DNA from: CALXQW01 sp031553045
Lineage (GTDB): Bacteria > Verrucomicrobiota > Verrucomicrobiia > Opitutales > Intestinicryptomonadaceae
Assembly: GCA_031553045.1 (NCBI GenBank)
Contig: JAVBLZ010000001.1
Span: 1-64,000, forward strand
Length of the DNA: 64,000 bases
Direction of reading: 5' to 3'
The notes beneath the pieces were generated by a model. The model did no database searches, was not told the origin of the DNA, and worked only from the letters and a program-made list of their open reading frames with translations. The first letter of the stretch is position 1, and each line of letters opens with the position of its first letter. Below are positions 35,534-44,068 of the stretch, piece after piece. A program made the translations under genes and the position numbers.

Positions 35534-37432
35534 ATGAAAAATTGGGGCGTTAAAAATTCCGAAAAACTCTACGGTATAAAAGACTGGGGCATGGGGCACT
35601 TTTCCGTGTCCGACAACGGCGAAATGCTTGTGCATCCAATGGGCGATGAGCGCAGCATTTCTTTGATAGATGTTGTTAAAGAAGCCAAAAGCATGGGTCT
35701 TAAAGCCCCAATTACAATACGCATGCAAGACCTTCTGCGCTGCAGGGTTGAGCGCATAAACAACGCTTTCAACGAAGCAATAAATGACGAAAAATTTAAA
35801 GGCAAATACAAGGGCGTTTTCCCTGTCAAAACAAACCAGCTAAGAGAAGTTGTAGAAGAAATTTTAGACGCCGGAGAAGCCTTCGACTACGGCATAGAAG
35901 CCGGCAGCAAGGGTGAACTCATGTTGGCGTTGGCGTTGCATTCAAACAAAGAATCTTTACTTATTTGCAACGGCTATAAAGATACGGACTACATACGCCT
36001 TGCAATAAATTCAACCAAGCTTGGTAAAAAAACTTTTGTGGTCATAGAGCAGCTTTCAGAAGTTGACGACATCATAAAAATCTCCATCAAAGAAGGTGTT
36101 GCGCCACTCATAGGCATACGCATAAAACTCAATGTAATGGGCGAAGGCAAGTGGGCGGCAAGTGTCGGCGAAAACGCAAAGTTTGGGTTGAATTCTACGG
36201 AAATTTTAACGGCGCTAGCAAAACTGAAAAAGGCTGGGCTCAAAGACAAAGTAAAGCTCGTGCACTTTCATGTTGGCAGTCAAGTGCCTAATATAACAAC
36301 TATCAAAAACGCCGTGGCTGAAGCAACTCGCTATTATTGCGAAATTTCAAAGCTGGGTTTTGCGCTTGAATTTATAGACGTTGGCGGCGGGCTTGGCATA
36401 GATTACGACGGCTCTCGCTCAAACTATGAAAGCTCTACAAATTATTCTCTGGGAGAGTATGCAAGAACGGTTGTGGACTCTATCAAAAGCGTCTGCGACG
36501 CTGTAGATATAGACCACCCCAACATCATCACTGAAAGCGGCAGAGCCATTGTTGCCCCGCATTCAATTTTAATTTTGGAAGTTTATGACACCATAGACAA
36601 ATCATCCAAGCAAAAATTGCCAAAGATAAAACGCAACGCCTCCCACATTGTAAAAAACCTCAACGATATTTTTATAAACAAAAACGAGTATAAAAATCTT
36701 GAGCGTTTTCATGACGCAAAGACTCTCAAAAATGAGGCACAGTCTTTGTTCTTGCACGGCTATTTAAGCCTTGAGGAAAAATCTTTGGCGGAAAGCTTGT
36801 TCTGGAAGATATGCTCCGAAATACAAGAAGATATAGCAAAGCAGCCGCAAATCCCTGAAGATTTGGAAAAACTCAAAGAAATATTATCCGTGCAATATGT
36901 CTGCAATTTTTCAGTATTTCAATCTCTCTTAGATCACTGGGCGCTCAAGCAGGTATTCCCCGTTGTCCCGCTTGAAAGGCTGGATGAGCAGCCCGACGTT
37001 GAAACAACCATTGTTGACATTACTTGCGACTGCGACGGCAAAATCTGCAAATTTGCAGATGTTGAGGACGAAAAAGACACACTGCCATTGCACAGTCTCA
37101 GGAAAAATGAGCCATACTACATAGGCATATTTTTGGTCGGCGCATATCAAGACATCATGGGCGACCAGCACAATTTGTTCGGTAGAGTGAATGAAGTGCA
37201 CGTATTTCTTGAGGAAGATGAAGAGAACGGTTTTTATATTGAAGAATCCATTGAAGGCTCGTCTATTGAAGACTTGTTGCCGCAGATACAATATAAGAGC
37301 GAGCATCTTTCCAGACTCATGAAAAAGCAGGTTGACGCCGCAATCAAGTCTGACCTCATAAAGCCAAGAGAGGGTGTGCGTCTATTGGGTTTGTACAATG
37401 AATTGCTTAAATCTAAGACTTATTTAAGCTGA
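35534..37432 (+). CDS. speA: Biosynthetic arginine decarboxylase
   Basis: A 632-aa PLP enzyme of the alanine-racemase-fold III class that converts arginine to agmatine for polyamine synthesis. The PLP lysine is K99 in KGVFPVKTNQLREVVEEIL. Further landmarks are LGIRIKLNVMGEGKWA, LVHFHVGSQVPNITTIKN, DVGGGLGIDYDGSRSN, ITESGRAIVAPHSIL and the acidic/cysteine active-site motif DITCDCDGKI. Length matches bacterial SpeA (about 630-660 aa). It directly follows hisF (two bases). No agmatinase or agmatine deiminase gene is visible beside it. Confidence 0.96.
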   Translation: MKNWGVKNSEKLYGIKDWGMGHFSVSDNGEMLVHPMGDERSISLIDVVKEAKSMGLKAPITIRMQDLLRCRVERINNAFNEAINDEKFKGKYKGVFPVKTNQLREVVEEILDAGEAFDYGIEAGSKGELMLALALHSNKESLLICNGYKDTDYIRLAINSTKLGKKTFVVIEQLSEVDDIIKISIKEGVAPLIGIRIKLNVMGEGKWAASVGENAKFGLNSTEILTALAKLKKAGLKDKVKLVHFHVGSQVPNITTIKNAVAEATRYYCEISKLGFALEFIDVGGGLGIDYDGSRSNYESSTNYSLGEYARTVVDSIKSVCDAVDIDHPNIITESGRAIVAPHSILILEVYDTIDKSSKQKLPKIKRNASHIVKNLNDIFINKNEYKNLERFHDAKTLKNEAQSLFLHGYLSLEEKSLAESLFWKICSEIQEDIAKQPQIPEDLEKLKEILSVQYVCNFSVFQSLLDHWALKQVFPVVPLERLDEQPDVETTIVDITCDCDGKICKFADVEDEKDTLPLHSLRKNEPYYIGIFLVGAYQDIMGDQHNLFGRVNEVHVFLEEDEENGFYIEESIEGSSIEDLLPQIQYKSEHLSRLMKKQVDAAIKSDLIKPREGVRLLGLYNELLKSKTYLS

Positions 37433-37492
37433 CATTAAAATTGAATATTAAAGTATTTTGGCTAATTTTAAAAAAGTTTTTGGGAGGATAAT

Positions 37493-38428
37493 ATGAATAA
37501 AATGTTTAAGTTTTTAATCTGTACAACGATTGTCGCAATTTTTGCATTGTCTTTATCGGCGCAAAATAAAAACGCCGATACAAAACAAAAGGCGGAACAA
37601 AAAGCCGAAGTTAAGGCTGAGCAAAAATTGAAAAAACAATCTCAGGAAGCTCCTGTACAGCGTGCAGAAGCGCAAGCAAGAACTGCGGCGCTCTCTCCTA
37701 CCGAGCCTGTCTTGCAGTTTGAAAAAACTTTGGTGCAATACACGCCTTTTGCGGCGCTTATGAACAAGTTTTATGTCGGCGATATGGACATTGCCACTTT
37801 AGAAAAATACGGCAATTTTGGTTTTGGCGTATTCAACAATTTAAACGGTCTCATGATTGCGTATAACGGCACATTTTACAAAATTGAAGAAGGCGGGAAA
37901 ATGACAAAAGCGGAACCTCAGAATAGGTTGCCCTTTGCGCTTATTACAACATTTCGCCCGCAAATTTCCATGATGATACCCGCAGATGAAGGCAAGCATT
38001 TTGTCATGGAACGCCTGCAGGAAAGCTTGCCCAGCACAAACTGCCCTGTCGCAATTTTGATAGACGGTAAGTTTGCAAAAGTTTCAACACGTTCTCTTGC
38101 CAAGAAAAAGAATTTGACCGAATCTTTGGATAAAGTGTTTGAAGCAAGTCAGGACACCCGTGAATTTATCGACGTCTTTGGGCAGGTAATAGGTTTTTAT
38201 ATTCCACCAAACATGGCATCGTCTTTGCCTAGGGGCTGGCATTTTTATTTCGCAAATGAATTTAATGACGGAGGCGGACAGCTCATAGACTTTGTGGCTG
38301 GCAAACTCACAATGCGCGCCGACATGCTTACAAGACATTACTTGATTATGCCCCAGAATGAAGCTTTTTACAAAAATGACTTCAAGGAGTTTCTTAAAAA
38401 GTCGCCAAGCATTTACACAGATAACTGA
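37493..38428 (+). CDS. Secreted acetolactate decarboxylase-like protein, active-site residues missing
   Basis: A 311-aa exported protein. A strong GGGAGG Shine-Dalgarno precedes ATG 37493. The signal peptide is MFKFLICTTIVAIFALSLSA, followed by a ~45-aa Lys/Ala/Glu/Gln-rich linker. From about residue 70 the order of motifs follows acetolactate decarboxylase (BudA/AlsD): QYTPFAALMNKFYVGDMDIA, NFGFGVFNNLNGLMIAYNG, LPFALITTFRP, VSTRSLAKKK, VIGFYIPPNMASSLPRGWHF, GGGQLIDF. In active enzymes such as the secreted Bacillus brevis protein, zinc is held by GxHxHF plus GGH, and a Glu follows LDG. Here these read GWHFYF, GGQ and LNGL, so two of three metal histidines and the Glu are lost; only the Arg in STRS remains. 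It is probably a non-catalytic relative. Its role is unknown. Confidence 0.8.
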   Translation: MNKMFKFLICTTIVAIFALSLSAQNKNADTKQKAEQKAEVKAEQKLKKQSQEAPVQRAEAQARTAALSPTEPVLQFEKTLVQYTPFAALMNKFYVGDMDIATLEKYGNFGFGVFNNLNGLMIAYNGTFYKIEEGGKMTKAEPQNRLPFALITTFRPQISMMIPADEGKHFVMERLQESLPSTNCPVAILIDGKFAKVSTRSLAKKKNLTESLDKVFEASQDTREFIDVFGQVIGFYIPPNMASSLPRGWHFYFANEFNDGGGQLIDFVAGKLTMRADMLTRHYLIMPQNEAFYKNDFKEFLKKSPSIYTDN

Positions 38429-38500
38429 GGCTTAAATTTGCCTTAGCAATTTAATCAATTTAAAAATATTGGAATTATCCCCTAGCACCTTGTAAATCTA

Positions 38501-38586
38501 GAACCTATCTCAAAATCACGAGAGAGTTGAGGATAACCTCACTTCACATCGAGATGAAATTTTTAAAGGACTTTTGAGATGGGTTC
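38501..38586. repeat. 86-bp inverted-repeat element, MITE/IS-end-like
   Basis: Terminal arms GAACCTATCTCAAAA (38501-38515) and TTTTGAGATGGGTTC (38572-38586) are inverted copies with one mismatch in 15. The arm sequence resembles ends of IS5-group (IS427-like) insertion sequences as I recall them. Inside lies a perfect small hairpin TGAGG-ATAA-CCTCA (38528-38541). No transposase is present. It borders the accessory islet at 38.6-40.5 kb. Confidence 0.55.
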
Positions 38587-38659
38587 CAGGCAGATTCTAT
38601 TGAAAAATTAAACTCAACTTGGCATTTGGAACAAAATTTCATCGAATACTTCGGGAAGT

Positions 38660-40054
38660 TTATTTAGAGACTTGTTCAGAATAATGCAATTTGAGTTTCA
38701 AATCGGATTTCAAATATTCAGGTTTGGAATCTTTTTGAAAAATTATATAACTTTTAGATACAAAATCGGCAATTAACAATATTTGCAAATTTGTTATGTT
38801 GGGAGAGGCGTTCGAAACGACTTCTAAAGTTACTTGGTTTTGAATCATATCCTCCATTTTAGAGAACTCCGTAACCCATAATAAATCTGGAAAACTGCTC
38901 AGTTTAGAACAAACAGGTTTTTTCTCTCCGCAATGACATAATCTATCAATATAAGCTACTTTTGTCATAAGTATAGTTCTTACATAAACATAATCTTTGA
39001 GTTCCAAAGAATTGTTTAGCGGAGCGCTCATTTCTGCGGATAATTCATCTTTTTTGTATGTCTCAAATATCTCGATAACTCCCCCTTGAATTGCATCAGG
39101 TAAGCGAAAAAAATGATCATTTACATCATATCTAAAAATCGGAATAAATTGAATATTCCCAAAGTCATTTATGTATTGCGCCGATAAAGCCGATAAAGAA
39201 CAAATGTTGTCATCACAAATTAGAAAATCAGCCATTTTATGATATATGTGAGATGACAAATTTGATTTTTCTTTATATGTAACTTCTGCGTATGGAGACC
39301 AATTATATTTAAAATATGTATGTCCAATAACTGATATAGCATGACCCTCAACTCTCGATTCGGTTGACTGTTTCTCACAACTAATTAGAAAAATGCCACC
39401 ACAAGACACTTCCAATACTTTGTATAATTTCAATAAATCCTCATTACATTTGTGAAGAGACAAGGTTTCTCCTATAACAAAATTGTCAAGCTTTGCCAAC
39501 TTTTTTAAGATATTAGGAATCTCTCTATTTGTAATTTCTCTTGGAGGAAATTTTGTTAATCCATTTATTTGTTCGTTTGTAAGAGTTGTTATTCCCAACC
39601 CATTTGCCCAAAGACTTTTTATTGCTGAGTGTGTGCAAACACTGGTTTCATTATTTTTCTCGCAAAAATATATGCCACTAATTTTATGCTTTTCATTTTC
39701 TACTTGAATTTCAACATTTGCTTCAGTTCTAAAATACAACATTCCAGAACTTTTCCATTCTAAGACCGCCTCATATACATTAGAGTTATTTTTAACGAAT
39801 TCTATAATACAATAACCACGCAATTTTCCACCAGAAAAGAAGCTTATTCGTTTAAAATTTTTCTTCTTAACCTCTATGTTCTCGCAACAAATTGACTTCG
39901 CTCCGATCTCTCTTAATTTTTCTAATATGCTTAAAAAGGAAATCCCTAATCGAGGAAGTCCGAGTTCTGTAACAATTTTATAGGAGTCATCAAAAAAGTC
40001 TAAGCGATTTACACTTAGACTTTTTGAGCATCTCAAAGTTTCATTCATCGACAT
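38660..40054 (-). CDS. Putative papain/C39-like cysteine peptidase-fold protein (accessory)
   Basis: A 464-aa soluble protein with no signal peptide, more AT-rich than its neighbours. I do not recognise a named family. The layout suggests a papain-like fold: C140 at the start of a helix (SVCTHSAIKSLWANGLG), then LTNEQINGLTKFP, a candidate catalytic histidine H238 in EGHAISVIGHTY, and D281/D282 in ADFLICDDNICSLSA. Cys, then GHaxxxxGH, then xxxDD is the order in C39-like peptidases. An N-terminal ~110-residue beta-rich domain and a C-terminal ~150-residue region with a LCHCGEKKPVC cysteine group flank it. It overlaps the 65-aa gene upstream by ten bases, so they form a unit. An ATG at 40048 is an alternative start. 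Function is open: a defence, toxin or regulatory protease are all possible. Confidence 0.7.
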   Translation of the reverse strand: MSMNETLRCSKSLSVNRLDFFDDSYKIVTELGLPRLGISFLSILEKLREIGAKSICCENIEVKKKNFKRISFFSGGKLRGYCIIEFVKNNSNVYEAVLEWKSSGMLYFRTEANVEIQVENEKHKISGIYFCEKNNETSVCTHSAIKSLWANGLGITTLTNEQINGLTKFPPREITNREIPNILKKLAKLDNFVIGETLSLHKCNEDLLKLYKVLEVSCGGIFLISCEKQSTESRVEGHAISVIGHTYFKYNWSPYAEVTYKEKSNLSSHIYHKMADFLICDDNICSLSALSAQYINDFGNIQFIPIFRYDVNDHFFRLPDAIQGGVIEIFETYKKDELSAEMSAPLNNSLELKDYVYVRTILMTKVAYIDRLCHCGEKKPVCSKLSSFPDLLWVTEFSKMEDMIQNQVTLEVVSNASPNITNLQILLIADFVSKSYIIFQKDSKPEYLKSDLKLKLHYSEQVSK

Positions 40055-40242
40055 AGAACAAATTTTATATCTGGTCTTTCTCGATGAAGCTCCTGCACTT
40101 CCTTATCTATCCTTTTTCTAGCTTCAATAGACTGCTTAATGACATCATCATATTTAATAAATAAATCACGAATTGGCTTATTCTTGGGATTCCAACCATC
40201 CTTATTGACATCGTTGATCTTCTTTTTAATAACCTTTTTCAT
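40045..40242 (-). CDS. Small basic/charged protein paired with the peptidase-like gene
   Basis: A 65-aa protein starting MKKVIKKKINDVNKDGW (ATG 40242; an in-frame TTG lies four codons earlier). It is lysine-rich at the N-terminus. A helical charged part follows (YDDVIKQSIEARKRIDKEVQE), and it ends ERPDIKFVLCR. There is no membrane segment or known motif. It overlaps the 464-aa gene by ten bases and has a plausible promoter (TTGACA at rc 40307-40312, spacing 17, TGGAAT). It could be a regulator, chaperone or antitoxin-like partner; that is inference from the gene arrangement alone. Confidence 0.6.
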   Translation of the reverse strand: MKKVIKKKINDVNKDGWNPKNKPIRDLFIKYDDVIKQSIEARKRIDKEVQELHRERPDIKFVLCR

Positions 40243-40283
40243 TGCCACAATCAATTCAAATCAAATCAAACTTAATGCATCCT

Positions 40284-40312
40284 ATTCCACTATATTTTCG
40301 TCAAAATGTCAA
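40284..40312 (-). promoter_or_regulatory. Candidate promoter of the two-gene accessory unit
   Basis: On the minus strand a perfect TTGACA (rc of 40307-40312), 17-base spacer and TGGAAT (rc of 40284-40289) lie 42 bases upstream of the 65-aa gene. The -10 box is weak. Confidence 0.4.
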
Positions 40313-40360
40313 TAGCCTAATTTGGCGCCCTCTTTGCCCAATTTCAAGCGTCAAAAAAAA

Positions 40361-40462
40361 TCATTCACATTCAATTACAATTAGATTTTTCGCCACAATA
40401 TCTTTATCTAATCTTTCCAAATTTGAATTTACCGCATTTTCAGTTACTTTATTCACTCTCAT
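40361..40462 (-). CDS. Possible 33-aa peptide gene
   Basis: ATG at 40462 is preceded by GGGGA four bases upstream, the same Shine-Dalgarno type seen at the GH78 and beta-helix genes. It encodes 33 residues starting MRVNKVTENAVNSNLERLDK, a charged helical sequence, then stops before a run of eight T. It could be a small real gene of the islet, the truncated start of a lost gene, or chance. Confidence 0.3.
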   Translation of the reverse strand: MRVNKVTENAVNSNLERLDKDIVAKNLIVIECE

Positions 40463-40480
40463 ATTTTCCCCAACTGTTGA

Positions 40481-42253
40481 TTAATAGGTTTTTATTTTGA
40501 CTTCTTTGGGGGCTTTTATTTCTGAAGTTATTTTGCCGTCTTTATCTTTCTTATGGTTTATTGTAATTATACCGTAAGGCGTGGGGAAAGTTCCGCTTGC
40601 CCATTCCAAATTTCCCAGATTTGGCTTGATTTCTACGGTCTTGCAGCCTGCCTCCAAAATTTTCACGCCCAAAACTTCTTGACTCAACCAAGCGGTAGGC
40701 CCTGATGCCCAGCCATGACACAAGCTGTGTCTGAATTTTTTGTAACAATAAGCCCCGTAAGTTGCGTGCACGTCAACCTTACCTTCTTGCGGCAGTTCGT
40801 CAATTCTGGAAGCGTTTTTTGACCACTCCAAATCAAAGTCTTCCCAAAAACTTGTTGCGCCCAAATCCAACATTCCGCCCCAAAATTCGCTGATATTTTT
40901 CAAGGCTTCAGCATGGTTATTTGCCTTAGCCTGAGCAAGCAACATATAGTACCCGTAAAATGTTGAAAAGTTTTTAGCGCCGCCTAAAGATACAACTTTA
41001 TTTGCATCTTCTATAGAGCTCAAGCCCGCCAAACTCAAAAGCGCCGCCGCCTGCTTAAGGCCGTTTGCAGAAGGCTTGTAACTGCGCATAAGCTCAAGAT
41101 TTGCCTTGCACTCTAAAGCCAAAGCTTTGTTATCCAAGGCTAAAAAAATTTCTTCCGCAGCTTCAAAAGTCAAAACCATTAAGGCGTGCATACCAGCATC
41201 TACACCCGCTTGGTTTGGAGTTGAGGGCCAATCCAAAAACCTGCCGCCCGCCTTCAAATTTTCTTTGCCCGTATTTTTATCCACGCACGCAGACAAAATT
41301 TTTAAAAGTTCACTTAGATATTCTTCCTGCTGTTTTAAGTAAGGTAAGTTTCCCGTAAATTTATACCAGTCTTTATGAATAATAACCCACCACAACGAAT
41401 ATGCGCACATTCCGTTCATCCACTTTGGCAAAGGTGTTGAATCTCTTGCAAAATCCAGACTCTTTTCGACCACATCTTGCCTGCCAAAAACTGTGGCTAT
41501 TGTCATAACTTCAGGGTGCATGTCGCCAAGCCAGACAAGCCTGTCTCGCTTAATACCATCCCACAAAAATTGCTGCATATTTAAGTGCACTGTATATGCG
41601 CCCGTTTGCCAAATCTTATTCAGCCTTTCATCGCTGCATTTAAACGAGCCCAAGTAAGGAATATCTCTATATATAAACACAGCATTAATTTCATCCAAAA
41701 TAAGCTCCGCATTTTTTTCCACAAGGTCTATACGTACAAACCTGAAGCCGCTATTGCCAATTTCTACCGACCCCAACCAAGGTATCTGCAATGTAAAGTC
41801 TCTCAAAGCATGATCATTTGTCGCGCCGCTTTCTGCAGAAATTTCAGACATTGTTTCGCCCACAGATTCTCCAAAGCGCACACGCACGTTTATTGGATTT
41901 TTATTTTTTCTGATGGCGGAAACAAATTGTATGCCGCCATGAATTTCTTTACCGAAATCCAAAATAAAACTTGCCCCTTCGGTTTCCGTACTGCGCAAGA
42001 CGCAAGCTTTTTTCATTTTTGAAAGCGACGCTTGCCCCGTATTTTTGCCGTCTAAAAGCGCATCCAAATTTTCAATCAATTTAGCGGAAGCGTCATTTTT
42101 CCAAATTACTTTTTGCGGCATGAGGTAAGTGCGCACTCTTGAATCGGAAAAGTATTTGCCCTCAAACTCCTCTTGAAATATGGGCGGCAAGGCGGCAAAT
42201 GCAAGGCTTGCGGCGCAGGAAAACAAAAACAAAGAGCGTAAAATTTTATCCAT
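40481..42253 (-). CDS. Secreted alpha-L-rhamnosidase-like glycoside hydrolase (GH78 type)
   Basis: A 590-aa exported enzyme. ATG 42253 has GGGGA upstream and is followed by a signal peptide (DKILRSLFLFSCAASLAFA). The N-terminal half is a beta-sandwich accessory part (GASFILDFGKEIHGGIQF, SGFRFVRIDLVE). The (alpha/alpha)6 catalytic region has the GH78 hallmark LWDGIKRDRLVWLGDMHPE at about 240-260; its acidic residues are the expected general acid candidates. Later come AGGRFLDWPSTP, TSFWEDFDLEW and the C-terminal SLCHGWASGPTAWLSQEV plus a beta-sheet tail. It would release L-rhamnose from plant or bacterial glycans. The GH106-like enzyme at 60.7 kb could act on the same sugar. Confidence 0.87.
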   Translation of the reverse strand: MDKILRSLFLFSCAASLAFAALPPIFQEEFEGKYFSDSRVRTYLMPQKVIWKNDASAKLIENLDALLDGKNTGQASLSKMKKACVLRSTETEGASFILDFGKEIHGGIQFVSAIRKNKNPINVRVRFGESVGETMSEISAESGATNDHALRDFTLQIPWLGSVEIGNSGFRFVRIDLVEKNAELILDEINAVFIYRDIPYLGSFKCSDERLNKIWQTGAYTVHLNMQQFLWDGIKRDRLVWLGDMHPEVMTIATVFGRQDVVEKSLDFARDSTPLPKWMNGMCAYSLWWVIIHKDWYKFTGNLPYLKQQEEYLSELLKILSACVDKNTGKENLKAGGRFLDWPSTPNQAGVDAGMHALMVLTFEAAEEIFLALDNKALALECKANLELMRSYKPSANGLKQAAALLSLAGLSSIEDANKVVSLGGAKNFSTFYGYYMLLAQAKANNHAEALKNISEFWGGMLDLGATSFWEDFDLEWSKNASRIDELPQEGKVDVHATYGAYCYKKFRHSLCHGWASGPTAWLSQEVLGVKILEAGCKTVEIKPNLGNLEWASGTFPTPYGIITINHKKDKDGKITSEIKAPKEVKIKTY

Positions 42254-42307
42254 AAAAATCCCCATAGAATTTCCATGAAACAAGTTGCTTAAAAGTTTTT
42301 CAAGTTT

Positions 42308-43960
42308 TTATTTGGAAACTATCTCACGCGCTTTTGCCAAAGCTAAGTCTATATTTTCGCAAACCCTGTCTTTACCGATTTTTTCAATAAAGCCGGATTT
42401 ATCCATCATTTTAAGCGGTTGAGAATGCGCACCGCTTATTACAAGCGCAATCTTCTGAGACTCCAGCTTAACCCTTATCCTATCCAGAGCATTCAAGGCG
42501 GTTGCGTCCATAGCAAGCACCGTACGCATCCTCAATATTATCGCCTTTGGCGGCGTATTATTGTTTTGATAAACATTTTCAAGCTTGTCTGCCGCACCAA
42601 ACATCAACACGCCAAAGACCCTGAAAACAAGCACGCCCGCAGGCACATCTTTGTCTTTAAGAGAATCTAAATGCTCCTGACTTTCTGAAGAAGTATCTGT
42701 TGCTGAAATTTCCGTAGTTTTTGAAACCCTTCTGATAAAGAGCATCGCAGCCATTATCATGCCAACTTCAACCGCAACCGTAAGACCGAATAAAACTGTC
42801 AAAACAAATGTTGCAACAAGCACCATAGAATCGCTGACAGGCAGGCGTGGAATCATCTTAAACTCACCCCATTCACCCATGTTGTACGCCACCACAAAGA
42901 GCACCGCCGCCAAACATGAAAGCGGAATAAACTTTGCATAAGGCGCAACCAAAAGCAAAATCAGAAGCAGGGTGATTGCGTGTATTATCCCAGAAACAGG
43001 CGTTTTTCCGCCGTTTTTGACGTTTGCGGCGGTTCTTGCTATTGCGCCGGTTGCGGGTATGCCGCCAAAGAAAGGTACAACTATATTTGCTATGCCCTGC
43101 GCAATAAGTTCCTGATTTGAATCATGCTTTTCCTCAATAAGACCGTCTGCAACAACCGCCGAAAGCAAAGATTCTATGCCGGCAAGAAGCGCAATGGTTA
43201 TTGCGGGGCTAATCAGATTTTTGATGTCGGAAAAATTAATTTCAAAAAATTTGAATTGCAAAATCGCCGGAGAAATATCTCCAAATTTGTCGCCTATTGT
43301 TTCAACATCCAGATTAAAAATTATGGTTGCAAATGTCGCCAAGAGTATCGCCACGATAGAGCCGGGAACTCTTGATGCAAGCTTCTTTGGCCAGTACCAA
43401 ATGAATAGCACGCAAAATACGGACATGACAGTGGCCGCAATATTTACAGATTCCAAATGCGCCGCAGTCAACTTGATTGTATCTACAAAATCTTCTGAAG
43501 ATTCCGGAAAAGTAAAGCCGAAGAAGTCTTTTACCTGCGTGGAGATAATCAAGACCGCAATGCCGTTTGTAAAACCAACCGTTACAGGACGAGGAATGTA
43601 ACGTATGACGCTGCCCATTTTTGTAAGCCCCATAAGTACAAGTATGATGCCCGCAATAAATGTAGATACCGCAAGCCCTGCGTAACCGTACTTTGAAATT
43701 ATCCCTAAAACAATTATGACAAACGCACCCGTCGGACCGCCTATCTGCACCTTTGAGCCGCCAAAAAAAGATATTAAAAAGCCTGCCACAACCGCCGTTA
43801 CCAAGCCCTGCTCAGGCGTAACACCGCTAGCTATGCCAAATGCCATTGCAAGAGGAAGCGCAATAATGCCCACGCCAATACCCGCCCCCAAGTCAGACAT
43901 AAATGTGCTCAGAGAGTAGGTCTTTAAAGACTCAAACAATTTCGGCCTAAAATACTTCAT
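42308..43960 (-). CDS. SulP-family anion permease with STAS domain
   Basis: A 550-aa membrane transporter (SLC26/SulP). ATG 43960 (MKYFRPKLFESLKTY) is chosen over upstream in-frame starts because the family's cytosolic N-terminus begins there. The signature follows: DLGAGIGVGIIALPLAMAFG, VQIGGPTGAFVIIVLGI, PRPVTVGFTNGIAVLI, AITIALLAGIESLLSAVVAD, and GIPATGAIARTAANVKNGG. The last ~110 residues form a STAS domain (VLVFRVFGVLMFGAADKL; LRMRTVLAMDATALNALD). Substrates in the family include sulfate, bicarbonate and dicarboxylates; no assimilation genes nearby decide which. It is divergent from the first CE7 esterase. Confidence 0.92.
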   Translation of the reverse strand: MKYFRPKLFESLKTYSLSTFMSDLGAGIGVGIIALPLAMAFGIASGVTPEQGLVTAVVAGFLISFFGGSKVQIGGPTGAFVIIVLGIISKYGYAGLAVSTFIAGIILVLMGLTKMGSVIRYIPRPVTVGFTNGIAVLIISTQVKDFFGFTFPESSEDFVDTIKLTAAHLESVNIAATVMSVFCVLFIWYWPKKLASRVPGSIVAILLATFATIIFNLDVETIGDKFGDISPAILQFKFFEINFSDIKNLISPAITIALLAGIESLLSAVVADGLIEEKHDSNQELIAQGIANIVVPFFGGIPATGAIARTAANVKNGGKTPVSGIIHAITLLLILLLVAPYAKFIPLSCLAAVLFVVAYNMGEWGEFKMIPRLPVSDSMVLVATFVLTVLFGLTVAVEVGMIMAAMLFIRRVSKTTEISATDTSSESQEHLDSLKDKDVPAGVLVFRVFGVLMFGAADKLENVYQNNNTPPKAIILRMRTVLAMDATALNALDRIRVKLESQKIALVISGAHSQPLKMMDKSGFIEKIGKDRVCENIDLALAKAREIVSK

Positions 43961-44068
43961 ATAGATAAAGGTTATCAAACACTTTTTAAATCTTAAATCA
44001 ATTATATTTATTTGGTTAAGAGACATTATTTTCTTGCCCGAGCATTTTATAAAATTACCTTCAAAGGG

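Noticed and set aside
37433..37492. Riboswitch upstream of the acetolactate decarboxylase-like gene
   Set aside because: The 60-base gap holds only an A/T-rich leader and a strong Shine-Dalgarno; no conserved aptamer pattern is visible.
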